DNA from: Microbacterium jejuense
GTDB taxonomy: Bacteria > Actinomycetota > Actinomycetes > Actinomycetales > Microbacteriaceae
DNA: 64,000 nt
Assembly: GCF_019511665.1 (NCBI RefSeq)
Contig: NZ_JAEUAW010000010.1
Coordinates: 1-64,000 of the forward strand
Direction: 5' to 3'
This document shows positions 55,352 through 64,000 of the stretch, piece after piece. Position 1 is the first letter of the stretch. Each line of letters begins with the position of its first letter. The notes below the pieces were generated by a model, which worked only from the letters and a program-made list of their open reading frames with translations, had not been told where the DNA came from and ran no database searches. The translations under genes and the position numbers were made by a program.

Positions 55352-55570
55352 ATGAACACGCTATCGACACCCACCGAGACCGCCGCCGTCCTCGAGTACC
55401 GCCTCACGGCGATGGATCGCTGCGACTCGTGCGGCGCCCAGGCTTACATCGCCGCCGAGGTCAACGGCACCGAGATGCTCTTCTGCGCCCACCACGGTCG
55501 CAAGTACGAAGAGAAGCTGCGCTCGGTGGCGACATCGTGGCACGACGAGACGGCGCGCCTCTCGGAGTGA
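55352..55570 (+). CDS. DUF7455 family protein
   Basis: A 72-aa protein with CDSCGAQAY and, later, LFCAHHGRKYEEKL, giving C-x2-C...C-x-H-H, a compact zinc site. AGGAGG lies 8 nt before the ATG. The family is nearly universal in actinobacteria close to sigA and gyrase-type genes and has no known function. Confidence 0.9.
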   Translation: MNTLSTPTETAAVLEYRLTAMDRCDSCGAQAYIAAEVNGTEMLFCAHHGRKYEEKLRSVATSWHDETARLSE

Positions 55571-55586
55571 CCCGCTCCGCCGCGCG

Positions 55587-56636
55587 TCAGCTCTCGTAGA
55601 CGCGAGGCACCAGCGGTGACACGCGCACCGCGATCTCTTCGCCGATCGTGCCGATGAGCTCGGCGAGGTCGGTGCTGGACCCCTCCCCTTGCAGGCCCGG
55701 TCCGAACACCGTGACGGTGTCTCCCACGGCGGCGCCGGGCCAGGTCTCGACGACGGAGCGCGTCTCGCCGACGAGCTCCAGTCGTCGACGACCCTCCGCC
55801 GTTCCCACGTGCGCACCCGTGCCGGCCAGTGACGTCGGCAGCCCGTCCAGCGCGCCGATCCCGAGCTCCGCCGCGTCGCCGTGCACGGCGGTGACCTCGG
55901 CCTCCAGCCGTGCGATCGGTCGCAGTCCGAGGTCCCCGGCCGACGGCCCGCCCGCCGAGCGGATGCCGTAGCAGAACGCACCCACGCGCACGAGGTCGTA
56001 CCGGAACTCAGGCCGCGCGAACGACGCGGCACTGGCGGCCAGATGACGGACGGGCGGGTGGATGCCGGCGGCCGCGGCCTCGTCCAGCGCCCACTCGTAC
56101 ACCGTGCGCGCGTCGTCGTCCTCGGCGTCCGATGCCTCCGCGATATGACTCCAGACGCCGACGACATCGATCGCGCCGTCCGCCTGCAGCTGCGCGGCCC
56201 GTCGCACGAACGCGGGCCAGGCCTCGGGCCGCACGCCGTTGCGGTGCAGCCCGGTGTCGATCTTGAGGTGCACCCGGACGGTCGCGCCGGCGTCGCGTGC
56301 GGCATCCCCGAGTTCTTCGAGCAGCTCCGCGTCGCCGATGCCGAGGTCGAGGCCGGCGCAGATCGCGGTGTCGAGGTCGTCGCGCGAAGCGGCGATCCAC
56401 GCGAAGACGCGCGGGCCCGAGCCGACGACGGCGCGGACCGCCGCCCCGGTGCGGGTGTCGAACGCGCCGAACCAGTCCACGCCAGCGGCCGCCGCCGCGC
56501 GCACCACCGGGTCCAGGCCGTGCCCGTAGGCGTCGTCCTTCACGACGAGCATCAGCTCGGCAGGTGCGACGGTGTCGCGCACGCGGTCGAGGTTCGCCGT
56601 CAGCGCGGTCAGGTCGACATGCAGTCGCGCGGTCAC
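55587..56636 (-). CDS. alr: Alanine racemase-like protein, lysine-bearing subunit
   Basis: A 349-aa fold-type III PLP protein. The N-terminal barrel is complete: K33 in LVVKDDAYGHG binds PLP, R132 is in KIDTGLHRNG, H164 is in WSHIAE, and R217 is in RVGAFCYGI. The C-terminal domain is present but degenerate: where Alr has GYADG with the second catalytic base, this protein has GALDG (residues 261-265), so the Tyr is replaced by Ala262. The substrate-contact MDQ motif is also missing. The ATG overlaps the stop of the upstream gene, which carries the missing Tyr. It probably works only together with that partner. Confidence 0.88.
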   Translation of the reverse strand: MTARLHVDLTALTANLDRVRDTVAPAELMLVVKDDAYGHGLDPVVRAAAAAGVDWFGAFDTRTGAAVRAVVGSGPRVFAWIAASRDDLDTAICAGLDLGIGDAELLEELGDAARDAGATVRVHLKIDTGLHRNGVRPEAWPAFVRRAAQLQADGAIDVVGVWSHIAEASDAEDDDARTVYEWALDEAAAAGIHPPVRHLAASAASFARPEFRYDLVRVGAFCYGIRSAGGPSAGDLGLRPIARLEAEVTAVHGDAAELGIGALDGLPTSLAGTGAHVGTAEGRRRLELVGETRSVVETWPGAAVGDTVTVFGPGLQGEGSSTDLAELIGTIGEEIAVRVSPLVPRVYES

Positions 56637-57322
56637 GGCGCCTCCTCGCGGATCGTCCGCAGGCCGACCGTCGTGATCAGCTCGGACGGCAGCAGTCCCG
56701 TCGCGCGCACCCAGTCCGCCAGGGAGGGCTCGCCCGCGGACGCGTCGCCGAGGAACAGCGCCTCAGCGCCACGCCGGACGACGGCATCCCGGATCTCGAC
56801 GACGCACACGTCCATCGCGACGCGTCCGACGATCGGGTGCCGCTCCCCCGCGATCGCCACGTCGACGGCGCCGCCCAGTGAGCGGACGATGCCCTGGGCG
56901 TAGCCGCCGGTCACCAGCGCGACGCGCGTGTCGGCCGGGGCGCGGAACGTGAACCCGTAGGACACGCCCTCGCCCGCGCGGAGGTCCTTGACCGACAGCA
57001 CCGTGCCGGTGAGACGCAGAGCGGGGGTCGTGCCCGGTGCGACGCCGAGCAGTTCCTCCCCGCCGAGGACGGACGCGGGCGTCGCGCCGCCGACCTGATC
57101 GTCGGGCCTGAACCCCTCGGCCTCCAGCACGCCCCGGACGAGCTCGGCATCGTGACCCCAGGCATCCGCGTCGAAGATCGACGGAGAGAACGAGTGGATG
57201 CCGCGGGCCCGTGCCGCGCGGGCGTTCGCGGTCAGCGCCGACCGCGAGACACGGGCGACGGGGGCGCTGCGGGGTCCGGTTCCGGGCGTCGACATGTCGT
57301 GCCCAGAGATAGCGGAACTCAC
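56633..57322 (-). CDS. Alanine racemase C-terminal domain protein, tyrosine-bearing subunit
   Basis: A 229-aa protein. Residues about 98-225 are a full alanine racemase C-terminal domain: GEGVSYGFTFRAP, TGGYAQGIVR with Y141 in the catalytic position, and GRVAMDVCVVEI with the M170-D171 substrate loop. The N-terminal 75 residues align with the start of the barrel (SALTANARAARA, IFDADAWGHDAE), but Asp51 replaces the PLP Lys and about 150 barrel residues are deleted. It is first in a two-gene unit, overlapping the lysine-bearing homologue by 4 nt. A TAGTCT box ends 6 nt before the GTG (leaderless). Confidence 0.85.
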   Translation of the reverse strand: MSSAISGHDMSTPGTGPRSAPVARVSRSALTANARAARARGIHSFSPSIFDADAWGHDAELVRGVLEAEGFRPDDQVGGATPASVLGGEELLGVAPGTTPALRLTGTVLSVKDLRAGEGVSYGFTFRAPADTRVALVTGGYAQGIVRSLGGAVDVAIAGERHPIVGRVAMDVCVVEIRDAVVRRGAEALFLGDASAGEPSLADWVRATGLLPSELITTVGLRTIREEAP

Positions 57323-57337
57323 GCCTCTAGACTATCG
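57323..57337. promoter_or_regulatory. Overlapping divergent -10 boxes
   Basis: The sequence TAGACTAT at 57328-57335 reads as TAGACT on the plus strand and TAGTCT on the minus strand. The minus-strand box is 6 nt from the GTG of the tyrosine-bearing racemase subunit. The plus-strand box is about 32 bp before the ATP-grasp gene, which has its own ribosome binding site. The two units therefore share a promoter region only 43 bp long. Confidence 0.5.
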
Positions 57338-57365
57338 GGGTCCCCGAACCGAACCCGGAGCACGC

Positions 57366-58388
57366 ATGTCTTCTCAGGGCCTCGCCCTCTCGAACCGCCT
57401 TCGCTACCTCGCCTGGCGCGTCCGCCGCATCGACATCGGATCCGTGCTGGAGCGCGCGAAAGAGACCGCGCACGAGCACGGCAAGTGGACCCCGGCGGTG
57501 GTGGTCGACATGCTGTGGTCGGCCGGGTTCAAGCAGGTCGGCTTCCAGGACTACGTCGACTACGACTTCGCGATCCTCAACCGCGCCGAGCGCGCCACGT
57601 ATATGACGCACCCGGTGTCGAACGAGCTGTCGCAGAAGTACGACCACCCCGACTACCGCGGTCTGTTCCAGGACAAGATCGAGTTCGACCGCACGTTCAG
57701 CGAGTTCCTCCGCCGTGACTGGATGGTCGTCGAGGAGGGCAACGCCGACGAGGTGCGCGCGTTCGCCGAGAAGCACGGCACCATCGTCACGAAGGAGCCC
57801 GTCGGCCAGGCCGGAACCGGCGTCCACCGCTACCACGCGGCCGACATCTCGGAATGGGACGCCTTCCACCGCGGCCTGCTCGATCGCGGCGAGCTGCTCA
57901 TCGAAGAGGTCATCCGTCAGCACGCCGACCTTGCAGCGGTCTGCCCGGGCACGGTCAACACGACGCGAGTGACCGCGTTCTTCGACGGAGAGAAGACGCA
58001 CATCCTCGCGATGGCGCAGAAGTTCGGGCGCGGCGCGGTGAGCGACCAGATGACGTTCGGCGGCTTCTACACGATGCTCGACGAGGACGGCCATGCGGTC
58101 GGGCCGGGGTACGACTCGCACGCGCACGTGCATGTCACCCACCCCGACAGCGGGTTCGTGATCGCCGACTTCCAGCTGCCCATGATCGACGAGGTGAAGG
58201 CGTTCGTCGACCAGGTGGCTCGCGTCGTGCCGCAGGTCCAGTACGTCGGCTGGGACATCGTGGTGACCCCTGACGGCCCCGTCCTCGTCGAGGGCAACTG
58301 GGGCGCGGGCGTGTACGAGAACAAGCCCAGCGTCACCGGCATCCGCACCGGCCACAAGCCGCGCTACCGCGCCGCCATCGGGTTCTGA
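57366..58388 (+). CDS. Sugar-transfer-associated ATP-grasp family protein
   Basis: A 340-aa ATP-grasp enzyme. After a helical N-terminus (residues 1-90) the ATP-grasp core has VTKEPVGQAGTGVHRY (phosphate-binding loop), GELLIEEVIRQHADLA (adenine side), NTTRVTAFFDG, and the metal site near YVGWDIVVTPDGPVLVEGN (D...E-x-N). It resembles the ATPgrasp_ST family found in polysaccharide and cell-surface loci. ATP-grasp enzymes ligate a carboxylate to an amine or thiol. Back-to-back arrangement with the racemase pair suggests a cell-wall substrate, possibly a D-amino acid. The substrate is not shown by the sequence. Confidence 0.8.
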   Translation: MSSQGLALSNRLRYLAWRVRRIDIGSVLERAKETAHEHGKWTPAVVVDMLWSAGFKQVGFQDYVDYDFAILNRAERATYMTHPVSNELSQKYDHPDYRGLFQDKIEFDRTFSEFLRRDWMVVEEGNADEVRAFAEKHGTIVTKEPVGQAGTGVHRYHAADISEWDAFHRGLLDRGELLIEEVIRQHADLAAVCPGTVNTTRVTAFFDGEKTHILAMAQKFGRGAVSDQMTFGGFYTMLDEDGHAVGPGYDSHAHVHVTHPDSGFVIADFQLPMIDEVKAFVDQVARVVPQVQYVGWDIVVTPDGPVLVEGNWGAGVYENKPSVTGIRTGHKPRYRAAIGF

Positions 58389-58395
58389 GCCCGCA

Positions 58396-58842
58396 TCACG
58401 TGCGGAGGCGGGAGCGTCCCGCGGCGACCAGGATGAGTCCCGCGACCACGGCCCCGGTCCCCGCGCCCACCGTGTTCCAAACCACGTCCTGAAGGTCGGG
58501 CACGCGTCCCGGGATGCGCGACTGCGCGTACTCGACGGCGAACGAGACGGCGAAGCCCACCACGGGTGCCAGCAGCCACAGCCGGCGCCCCAGCAGCAGG
58601 GCCACCGCCGCGCCCAGGGGGATGAACAGGAGCGCGTTGAGCAGGCTCTCCAGCTGCGGCGTGGTCAGATCCACGACGAGCGGCCCGAGCCAGCGGTCGG
58701 CCGCTGCCAGGAAGACGCCGCGCGCGGGAGCGACGATCCGGCGCGGAGCGAGCGTCAAGGCGAGGACGAGCGCCGACGCGAGCGCGGAGAGGAAGAGCCG
58801 GGGTGCCAGGGTGGACTCGCTGCGAGGTGTGGTCATCCTCAC
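58396..58842 (-). CDS. VanZ-like membrane protein
   Basis: A 148-aa protein with four predicted helices. The family landmarks are LESLLNALLFIPLGAAVALLL, the FAVEYAQSRIPGRVPDLQDVVWNTVGAGTG-type segment (kept here over positions about 98-128), and a hydrophobic C-terminus. VanZ proteins give low-level teicoplanin resistance in enterococci, but most homologues have no known role. Start at GTG 58842; an ATG two codons later is possible. It ends 7 bp from the convergent ATP-grasp gene. Confidence 0.85.
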   Translation of the reverse strand: MRMTTPRSESTLAPRLFLSALASALVLALTLAPRRIVAPARGVFLAAADRWLGPLVVDLTTPQLESLLNALLFIPLGAAVALLLGRRLWLLAPVVGFAVSFAVEYAQSRIPGRVPDLQDVVWNTVGAGTGAVVAGLILVAAGRSRLRT

Positions 58843-58901
58843 ACCTCACCCCAGCCGATGTTGCGTGAGCGTATGCATCCGCTCCGTCGGCTCAACGGAG
58901 A

Positions 58902-58931
58902 AGGCGCGGCACCCCGAGGGGTGCCGCGCCT
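58902..58931. terminator. Terminator of the sigA-cofE unit
   Basis: A perfect 14-bp stem (58902-58915 with 58918-58931) with a 2-nt centre lies 17 bp after the CofE-like stop and upstream of vanZ on the same strand. Confidence 0.78.
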
Positions 58932-58948
58932 CTCTATCCCGTGACGCC

Positions 58949-59644
58949 TCAGACCGCGCGAACGACGCCGAGCGGCGTCGACTGGTGGCCCTGGCCGAGC
59001 GGGTTGTCTTTGAGGATGGCGACGAGCTGCTTCTCGCCGGCCTTGTCGAGCGTCGAGCCGAGGATGTTGCCGCCGAGGTCGTTGATGTCGACCACCGCGA
59101 CCTCGGGGACGCCGCCGAGCAGCGCCTTGAGGTGCTCGGCCACCTCGCGCGGACGCTCCGGCCCGAGCACGACCGCCTTGTTGTACGGCGGGATGGTCCC
59201 CGACGTCGGGCCGTCGATCGCGCGCGCCTTGTCGCCGGCGATGCGGTAGAAGTCCCCCTTGCGACCGAACAGCTTCGTGACCGCCGACACCGCCGCCGCG
59301 AAGAGGATCCGCAGGGTGCCGCACTCGCGCAGCGCCATCTCCATCGTCTCGGGCATCCCCAGTCCGATGCCGTACGGCGTGCGGGTCACGTACTTCGAGA
59401 GGAAGAACGCCAGCTTGCGCGGCTTGATGTCTTCCACGAGGTACGAGCGTCCCTGTGTGATGGCGACGATCTTCTCGGTCACGAACAGCAGGTCACCGTC
59501 GCGCACGACGTCGGTCGCGTACTCGCGGACGAACTCGTCGAGGTCGTCGCCCGGCATCACGACCCGGGTGCGGATCGGGATGCGGGCGAACGACGACCCT
59601 TCGACCTGGACGGTGAGCGCCTTGCCGGCGTTCGCCTCACTCAC
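58949..59644 (-). CDS. CofE-like F420-0:gamma-glutamyl ligase family protein
   Basis: A 231-aa protein of the CofE/FbiB N-terminal family. Markers are [50 protein letters not shown] and [13 protein letters not shown], including the metal-binding acidic groups. The family adds L-glutamate to coenzyme F420-0 in a GTP-dependent reaction, but no other F420 gene is nearby and a different amide ligase role is possible. Its GTG start overlaps the sigA stop by 4 nt, so it is co-translated with the main sigma factor. Confidence 0.8.
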   Translation of the reverse strand: MSEANAGKALTVQVEGSSFARIPIRTRVVMPGDDLDEFVREYATDVVRDGDLLFVTEKIVAITQGRSYLVEDIKPRKLAFFLSKYVTRTPYGIGLGMPETMEMALRECGTLRILFAAAVSAVTKLFGRKGDFYRIAGDKARAIDGPTSGTIPPYNKAVVLGPERPREVAEHLKALLGGVPEVAVVDINDLGGNILGSTLDKAGEKQLVAILKDNPLGQGHQSTPLGVVRAV

Positions 59645-60984
59645 TCGAGGTAGTCCCGCAGCGACTGCGAACGCGACGGGTGACGCAGCTTCGCCATCGT
59701 CTTCGACTCGATCTGGCGGATCCGCTCACGGGTCACCCCGAACGTGTCGCCGATCTGGTCCAGCGTCTTGGGCTGGCCGTCGCCGAGTCCGAAGCGCATG
59801 CGGATCACGCCCGCCTCACGCTCCGAGAGCGAGTCGAGGAGCGACTCGAGCTGACGCTGCAGCATCGTGAAGCCCACGGCATCGGCGGGGACCACGGCCT
59901 CGGTGTCCTCGATGAGGTCGCCGAACTCGCTGTCGCCGTCCTCGCCGAGAGGCGTGTGCAGCGAGATCGGCTCGCGACCGTACTTCTGCACCTCGATGAC
60001 CTTCTCGGGGGTCATGTCGAGCTCGCGGCTGAGCTCCTCGGGCGTGGGCTCGCGGCCCAGGTCCTGCAGCATCTGGCGCTGGACGCGCGCGAGCTTGTTG
60101 ATGACCTCGACCATGTGGACGGGGATGCGGATCGTGCGGGCCTGGTCGGCCATGGCGCGCGTGATCGCCTGACGGATCCACCACGTCGCGTACGTCGAGA
60201 ACTTGAAGCCCTTGGTGTAGTCGAACTTCTCCACCGCGCGGATCAGGCCCAGGTTGCCCTCCTGGATGAGGTCCAGGAACTGCATGCCGCGACCCGTGTA
60301 GCGCTTGGCGAGCGAGACCACGAGGCGCAGGTTCGCTCCGAGCAGGTGACTCTTGGCGCGCTGGCCGTCGCGGGCGACCCATTGCAGGTCGAGCCCGAGC
60401 TGCGAGGTCTTCTCGGCCGCCGACATGTGCGACAGCTTCTCTTCGGCGAACAGACCCGCCTCGATGCGCATCGCGAGCTCGACCTCTTCGGCCGCGTTCA
60501 GGAGCGGCACCTTGCCGATCTGCTTGAGGTAGTCCTTGACCGGGTCGGCGGTGGCGCCGGTGATCTGCGTCGAGTAGACGGGGACGTCGTCCTCATCGCT
60601 CGACGTGATGACGATCGCGCCGGTGGGCAGCGGCTCGGTGAACGCAGGCTTGGTGCTCTCCTCGTCCTCCTCCTCGTCCTCGCCGGAGGCGTCGTCACCC
60701 GACGCCGTCTTGCCGCCCGTCTTGGCGTCCGTCGCCTCGGCGGACTCGTCGTCTGCGGCCACGTCCTCATCGGCGTCGAGTTCGACGTCCTCGTCGAGCT
60801 CTTCGACGTCGTCCTCGAACTCGTCGTCCGACTTCTTTGCGCGCTTGGACGCGGTCTTCGGCGCAGCCTTCGCCTTCGTGGCGCCCTTCGCTGCGGGAGC
60901 CTTCTTGGCGGCTGTGGTCTTGGTCTCGTCCGACTCGGTGTCCTTCGCGGCCGAGCGAGCCTTGGTGTTCGTGCCTGGAGTCAC
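59641..60984 (-). CDS. sigA: Primary RNA polymerase sigma factor
   Basis: A 447-aa sigma-70. Residues 1 to about 135 are a Lys/Ala then acidic low-complexity region (actinobacterial type). Region 1.2 begins at [16 protein letters not shown]. Regions 2.1-2.4 include [38 protein letters not shown] and [16 protein letters not shown]. Region 3 is [13 protein letters not shown], and 4.2 is [19 protein letters not shown]. It directs housekeeping transcription. GTG start. A TTGACA is found on the minus strand at 61057-61052, 68 bp upstream. Confidence 0.97.
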   Translation of the reverse strand: MTPGTNTKARSAAKDTESDETKTTAAKKAPAAKGATKAKAAPKTASKRAKKSDDEFEDDVEELDEDVELDADEDVAADDESAEATDAKTGGKTASGDDASGEDEEEDEESTKPAFTEPLPTGAIVITSSDEDDVPVYSTQITGATADPVKDYLKQIGKVPLLNAAEEVELAMRIEAGLFAEEKLSHMSAAEKTSQLGLDLQWVARDGQRAKSHLLGANLRLVVSLAKRYTGRGMQFLDLIQEGNLGLIRAVEKFDYTKGFKFSTYATWWIRQAITRAMADQARTIRIPVHMVEVINKLARVQRQMLQDLGREPTPEELSRELDMTPEKVIEVQKYGREPISLHTPLGEDGDSEFGDLIEDTEAVVPADAVGFTMLQRQLESLLDSLSEREAGVIRMRFGLGDGQPKTLDQIGDTFGVTRERIRQIESKTMAKLRHPSRSQSLRDYLE

Positions 60985-61051
60985 GTTTCGCCTTTCACCG
61001 GTCGACGCGCTCGGCGCGTCTCCGGTCGGTTTCGGACACTAGTAAGACCCT

Positions 61052-61238
61052 TGTCAAGTCCCGAGCTTCGCAGAGTGCTCTCGAAGACGGTTGACAACGG
61101 GTCAGAGCGTCTAGTATCTCATACTTGCCGTGCGCCGCCAGCATCGCCCCGCCAAGGCCGGCGCACCTCCATGCAGGAGACAACGCGCAGGCGGGAACCA
61201 GAATTCCGCGCGACGGCGACCGCGGAGGCCGCGCGCCG
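61052..61238. promoter_or_regulatory. sigA upstream region and unused plus-strand promoter-like site
   Basis: The 254 bp between sigA and the PAC2 gene carries a minus-strand TTGACA at 61057-61052 directed to sigA, without a clear -10 at 17 bp. A plus-strand TTGACA lies at 61091-61096, with TAGTAT 15 bp later (61112-61117). The plus-strand site points toward the 3' end of PAC2, with no plus-strand gene for 1.1 kb. No convincing ORF is seen here, so an antisense or small RNA is possible. Confidence 0.3.
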
Positions 61239-62159
61239 TCAGGAGCCGCGCTTGTCGTCCTCGCCGGGGCGCGTCGCCAGGAACCGCTCGAGCTCGGCAG
61301 CGAGTTCGTCCGCGCTCGGCAGATCGCCGGTGTGGATCATCGGCGTCGCGAGCGTGGAGCCGGCCATATAGGCGTCATAGCGCTCCTCGAGACCCTGGAC
61401 CATGCGTGCCAGCTCGTCGCTGCCGTCGATCTGCTCGGTCACCTTCTCGAGGTACTCGCGGTTCTCGTCGCGCAGCTCATCACCGGCGAAGACCAGTCCG
61501 GTCGCGACGGTCAGGCTGTCGAGCGCGGCGAGGGCCGCGGCGGGGTACTCGGAGTCGCCCAGATAGTGAGGAACGAGCAGCACGAACCCCGCGACCCGCA
61601 CGCCCGCCTCGGCGAGACGGTACTCCAGCAGGTGACCCGCCGTCGCCGGAACCTGCGTGTGCGGCTGCCACACCGAGTGCGCCTCGGTGAGCTCGGTCCG
61701 CGTGCCGCTCACCGTCGTGCCGATGGGACGCGTGTGCGGCACCGGCATCGGGATGGCGTGCACCCACGTGACCGTCGACACGCCGTACAGCTCGGCGAGC
61801 TCGAGGACCGCCGCGGCGAAGGCGTCCCACGCGAAGTCCGGCTCATAGCCGGCGAGCACGAGGAACGGCTGGCCGAGCGAGTCGTGGGCGAACGAGAGCT
61901 CGAGCCGGGGCGGACGGTAGTCGGTCAGGTGGTCCTTCTCGAAGGCGACGATCGGGCGCCGTGCGCGGTAGTCGAGCAGCGTGTCGTTCGAGAACACCAC
62001 GAGCGGCGACGGGGACAGGTCGTCGCGCACATAGTCGATGACACGGCTCACGGCGCTGCCCGCGTCGGTGAACCCGGTCAGGGCGATCACCAGCGGCAGA
62101 CCGCGCGGTACCGGGGGCGCGGAGACCGCGCGCTCGAACAGCGGGCCGGAGAAAGGCAT
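61239..62159 (-). CDS. PAC2 family protein (proteasome assembly chaperone-like)
   Basis: A 306-aa protein of the PAC2 family. Typical blocks are LVIALTGFTDAGSAVSRVID, FLVLAGYEPDFAWDAF, WVHAIPMPVPHTRPIG and VAGFVLLVPHYLGDSEYPAAALA. Actinobacterial members have been crystallised but have no firm function; they resemble eukaryotic proteasome assembly chaperones. TAGCAT ends 6 nt before the ATG, so the mRNA is probably leaderless. It diverges from pepA. Confidence 0.92.
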   Translation of the reverse strand: MPFSGPLFERAVSAPPVPRGLPLVIALTGFTDAGSAVSRVIDYVRDDLSPSPLVVFSNDTLLDYRARRPIVAFEKDHLTDYRPPRLELSFAHDSLGQPFLVLAGYEPDFAWDAFAAAVLELAELYGVSTVTWVHAIPMPVPHTRPIGTTVSGTRTELTEAHSVWQPHTQVPATAGHLLEYRLAEAGVRVAGFVLLVPHYLGDSEYPAAALAALDSLTVATGLVFAGDELRDENREYLEKVTEQIDGSDELARMVQGLEERYDAYMAGSTLATPMIHTGDLPSADELAAELERFLATRPGEDDKRGS

Positions 62160-62243
62160 GGTTCCATGCTACGAGTCGTCGGCGGGGCCGGGGTCGAGGT
62201 TTCGCGCTCAGAGCGAACACGCATGCTCCGTAGGATGGACACC

Positions 62244-64000
<1,757 letters not shown>

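Noticed and set aside
61130..61690. A plus-strand ORF starting just after a TTGACA/TAGTAT pair
   Set aside because: It soon becomes the antisense of the PAC2 gene and its product is Arg/Pro/Ala-rich. A non-coding transcript is possible, but a protein is not supported.

Overview
The window is high-GC actinobacterial DNA, most likely from a Microbacterium-like member of the Microbacteriaceae. The evidence is the gene set and order: sigA followed by a CofE-like gene, an unlinked topoisomerase IV-type pair parC/parE, DUF7455, the dut-DUF3710-DUF3159 and DUF3093-DUF4193 block, sepH, DUF3000 next to RNase D, and PAC2. GTG starts, 4-nt start/stop overlaps and probable leaderless starts are frequent, as in this family. 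The genus is an inference from gene content; no database search was possible.

Positions 1-24828 are the right part of a siphovirus-type (HK97-fold) prophage. The order is: an Lsr2-like DNA-binding protein and small unknown genes (22-2580); a divergent pair of probable cargo genes (2604-4291); a hairpin-rich non-coding stretch (4292-4524); small genes and an HNH endonuclease (4525-5085); a self-promoted membrane cargo gene (5112-5696); terminase, portal, protease and capsid (5822-11474); connectors, tail tube, tail chaperone with a probable -1 frameshift, a short tape measure and minor tail proteins (11547-21660); an M15-type endolysin and two membrane proteins of the lysis region (21644-23570). 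A very long hairpin then separates this late block from a small leftward operon (24615-23656) that is probably expressed in the lysogen. The prophage ends in the 3' portion of tRNA-Val(CAC) (attR) followed by that tRNA's terminator. Integrase, repressor, attL and the complete tRNA must lie left of the window.

From about 24,870 onward the DNA is host chromosome. It holds a serine hydrolase and a PemK-like protein; an ammonium transporter with a GlnR-type box upstream; ZapE; a sulfurtransferase with SufE; an alpha/beta hydrolase; DUF3000-RNase D; a fatty acid beta-oxidation pair (thiolase and FadB-like); PepN with a divergent TetR regulator; Dxs; aconitase with a strong palindrome in its upstream region; the dUTPase/DUF block; SepH; a phosphodiesterase; ParC and ParE; two adjacent complementary alanine-racemase-like genes; an ATP-grasp protein; VanZ; CofE-like and SigA; PAC2; leucyl aminopeptidase; and the start of dihydrolipoamide dehydrogenase.

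The most interesting observation is at 55587-57322. Two alanine-racemase homologues overlap by 4 nt. One keeps the PLP lysine but has lost the catalytic tyrosine. The other is a short form that keeps the tyrosine-bearing domain but has lost the lysine. Alanine racemase active sites form across the dimer interface, so this looks like an obligate heterodimeric racemase. It sits back to back with an ATP-grasp enzyme that may act on cell-wall precursors.
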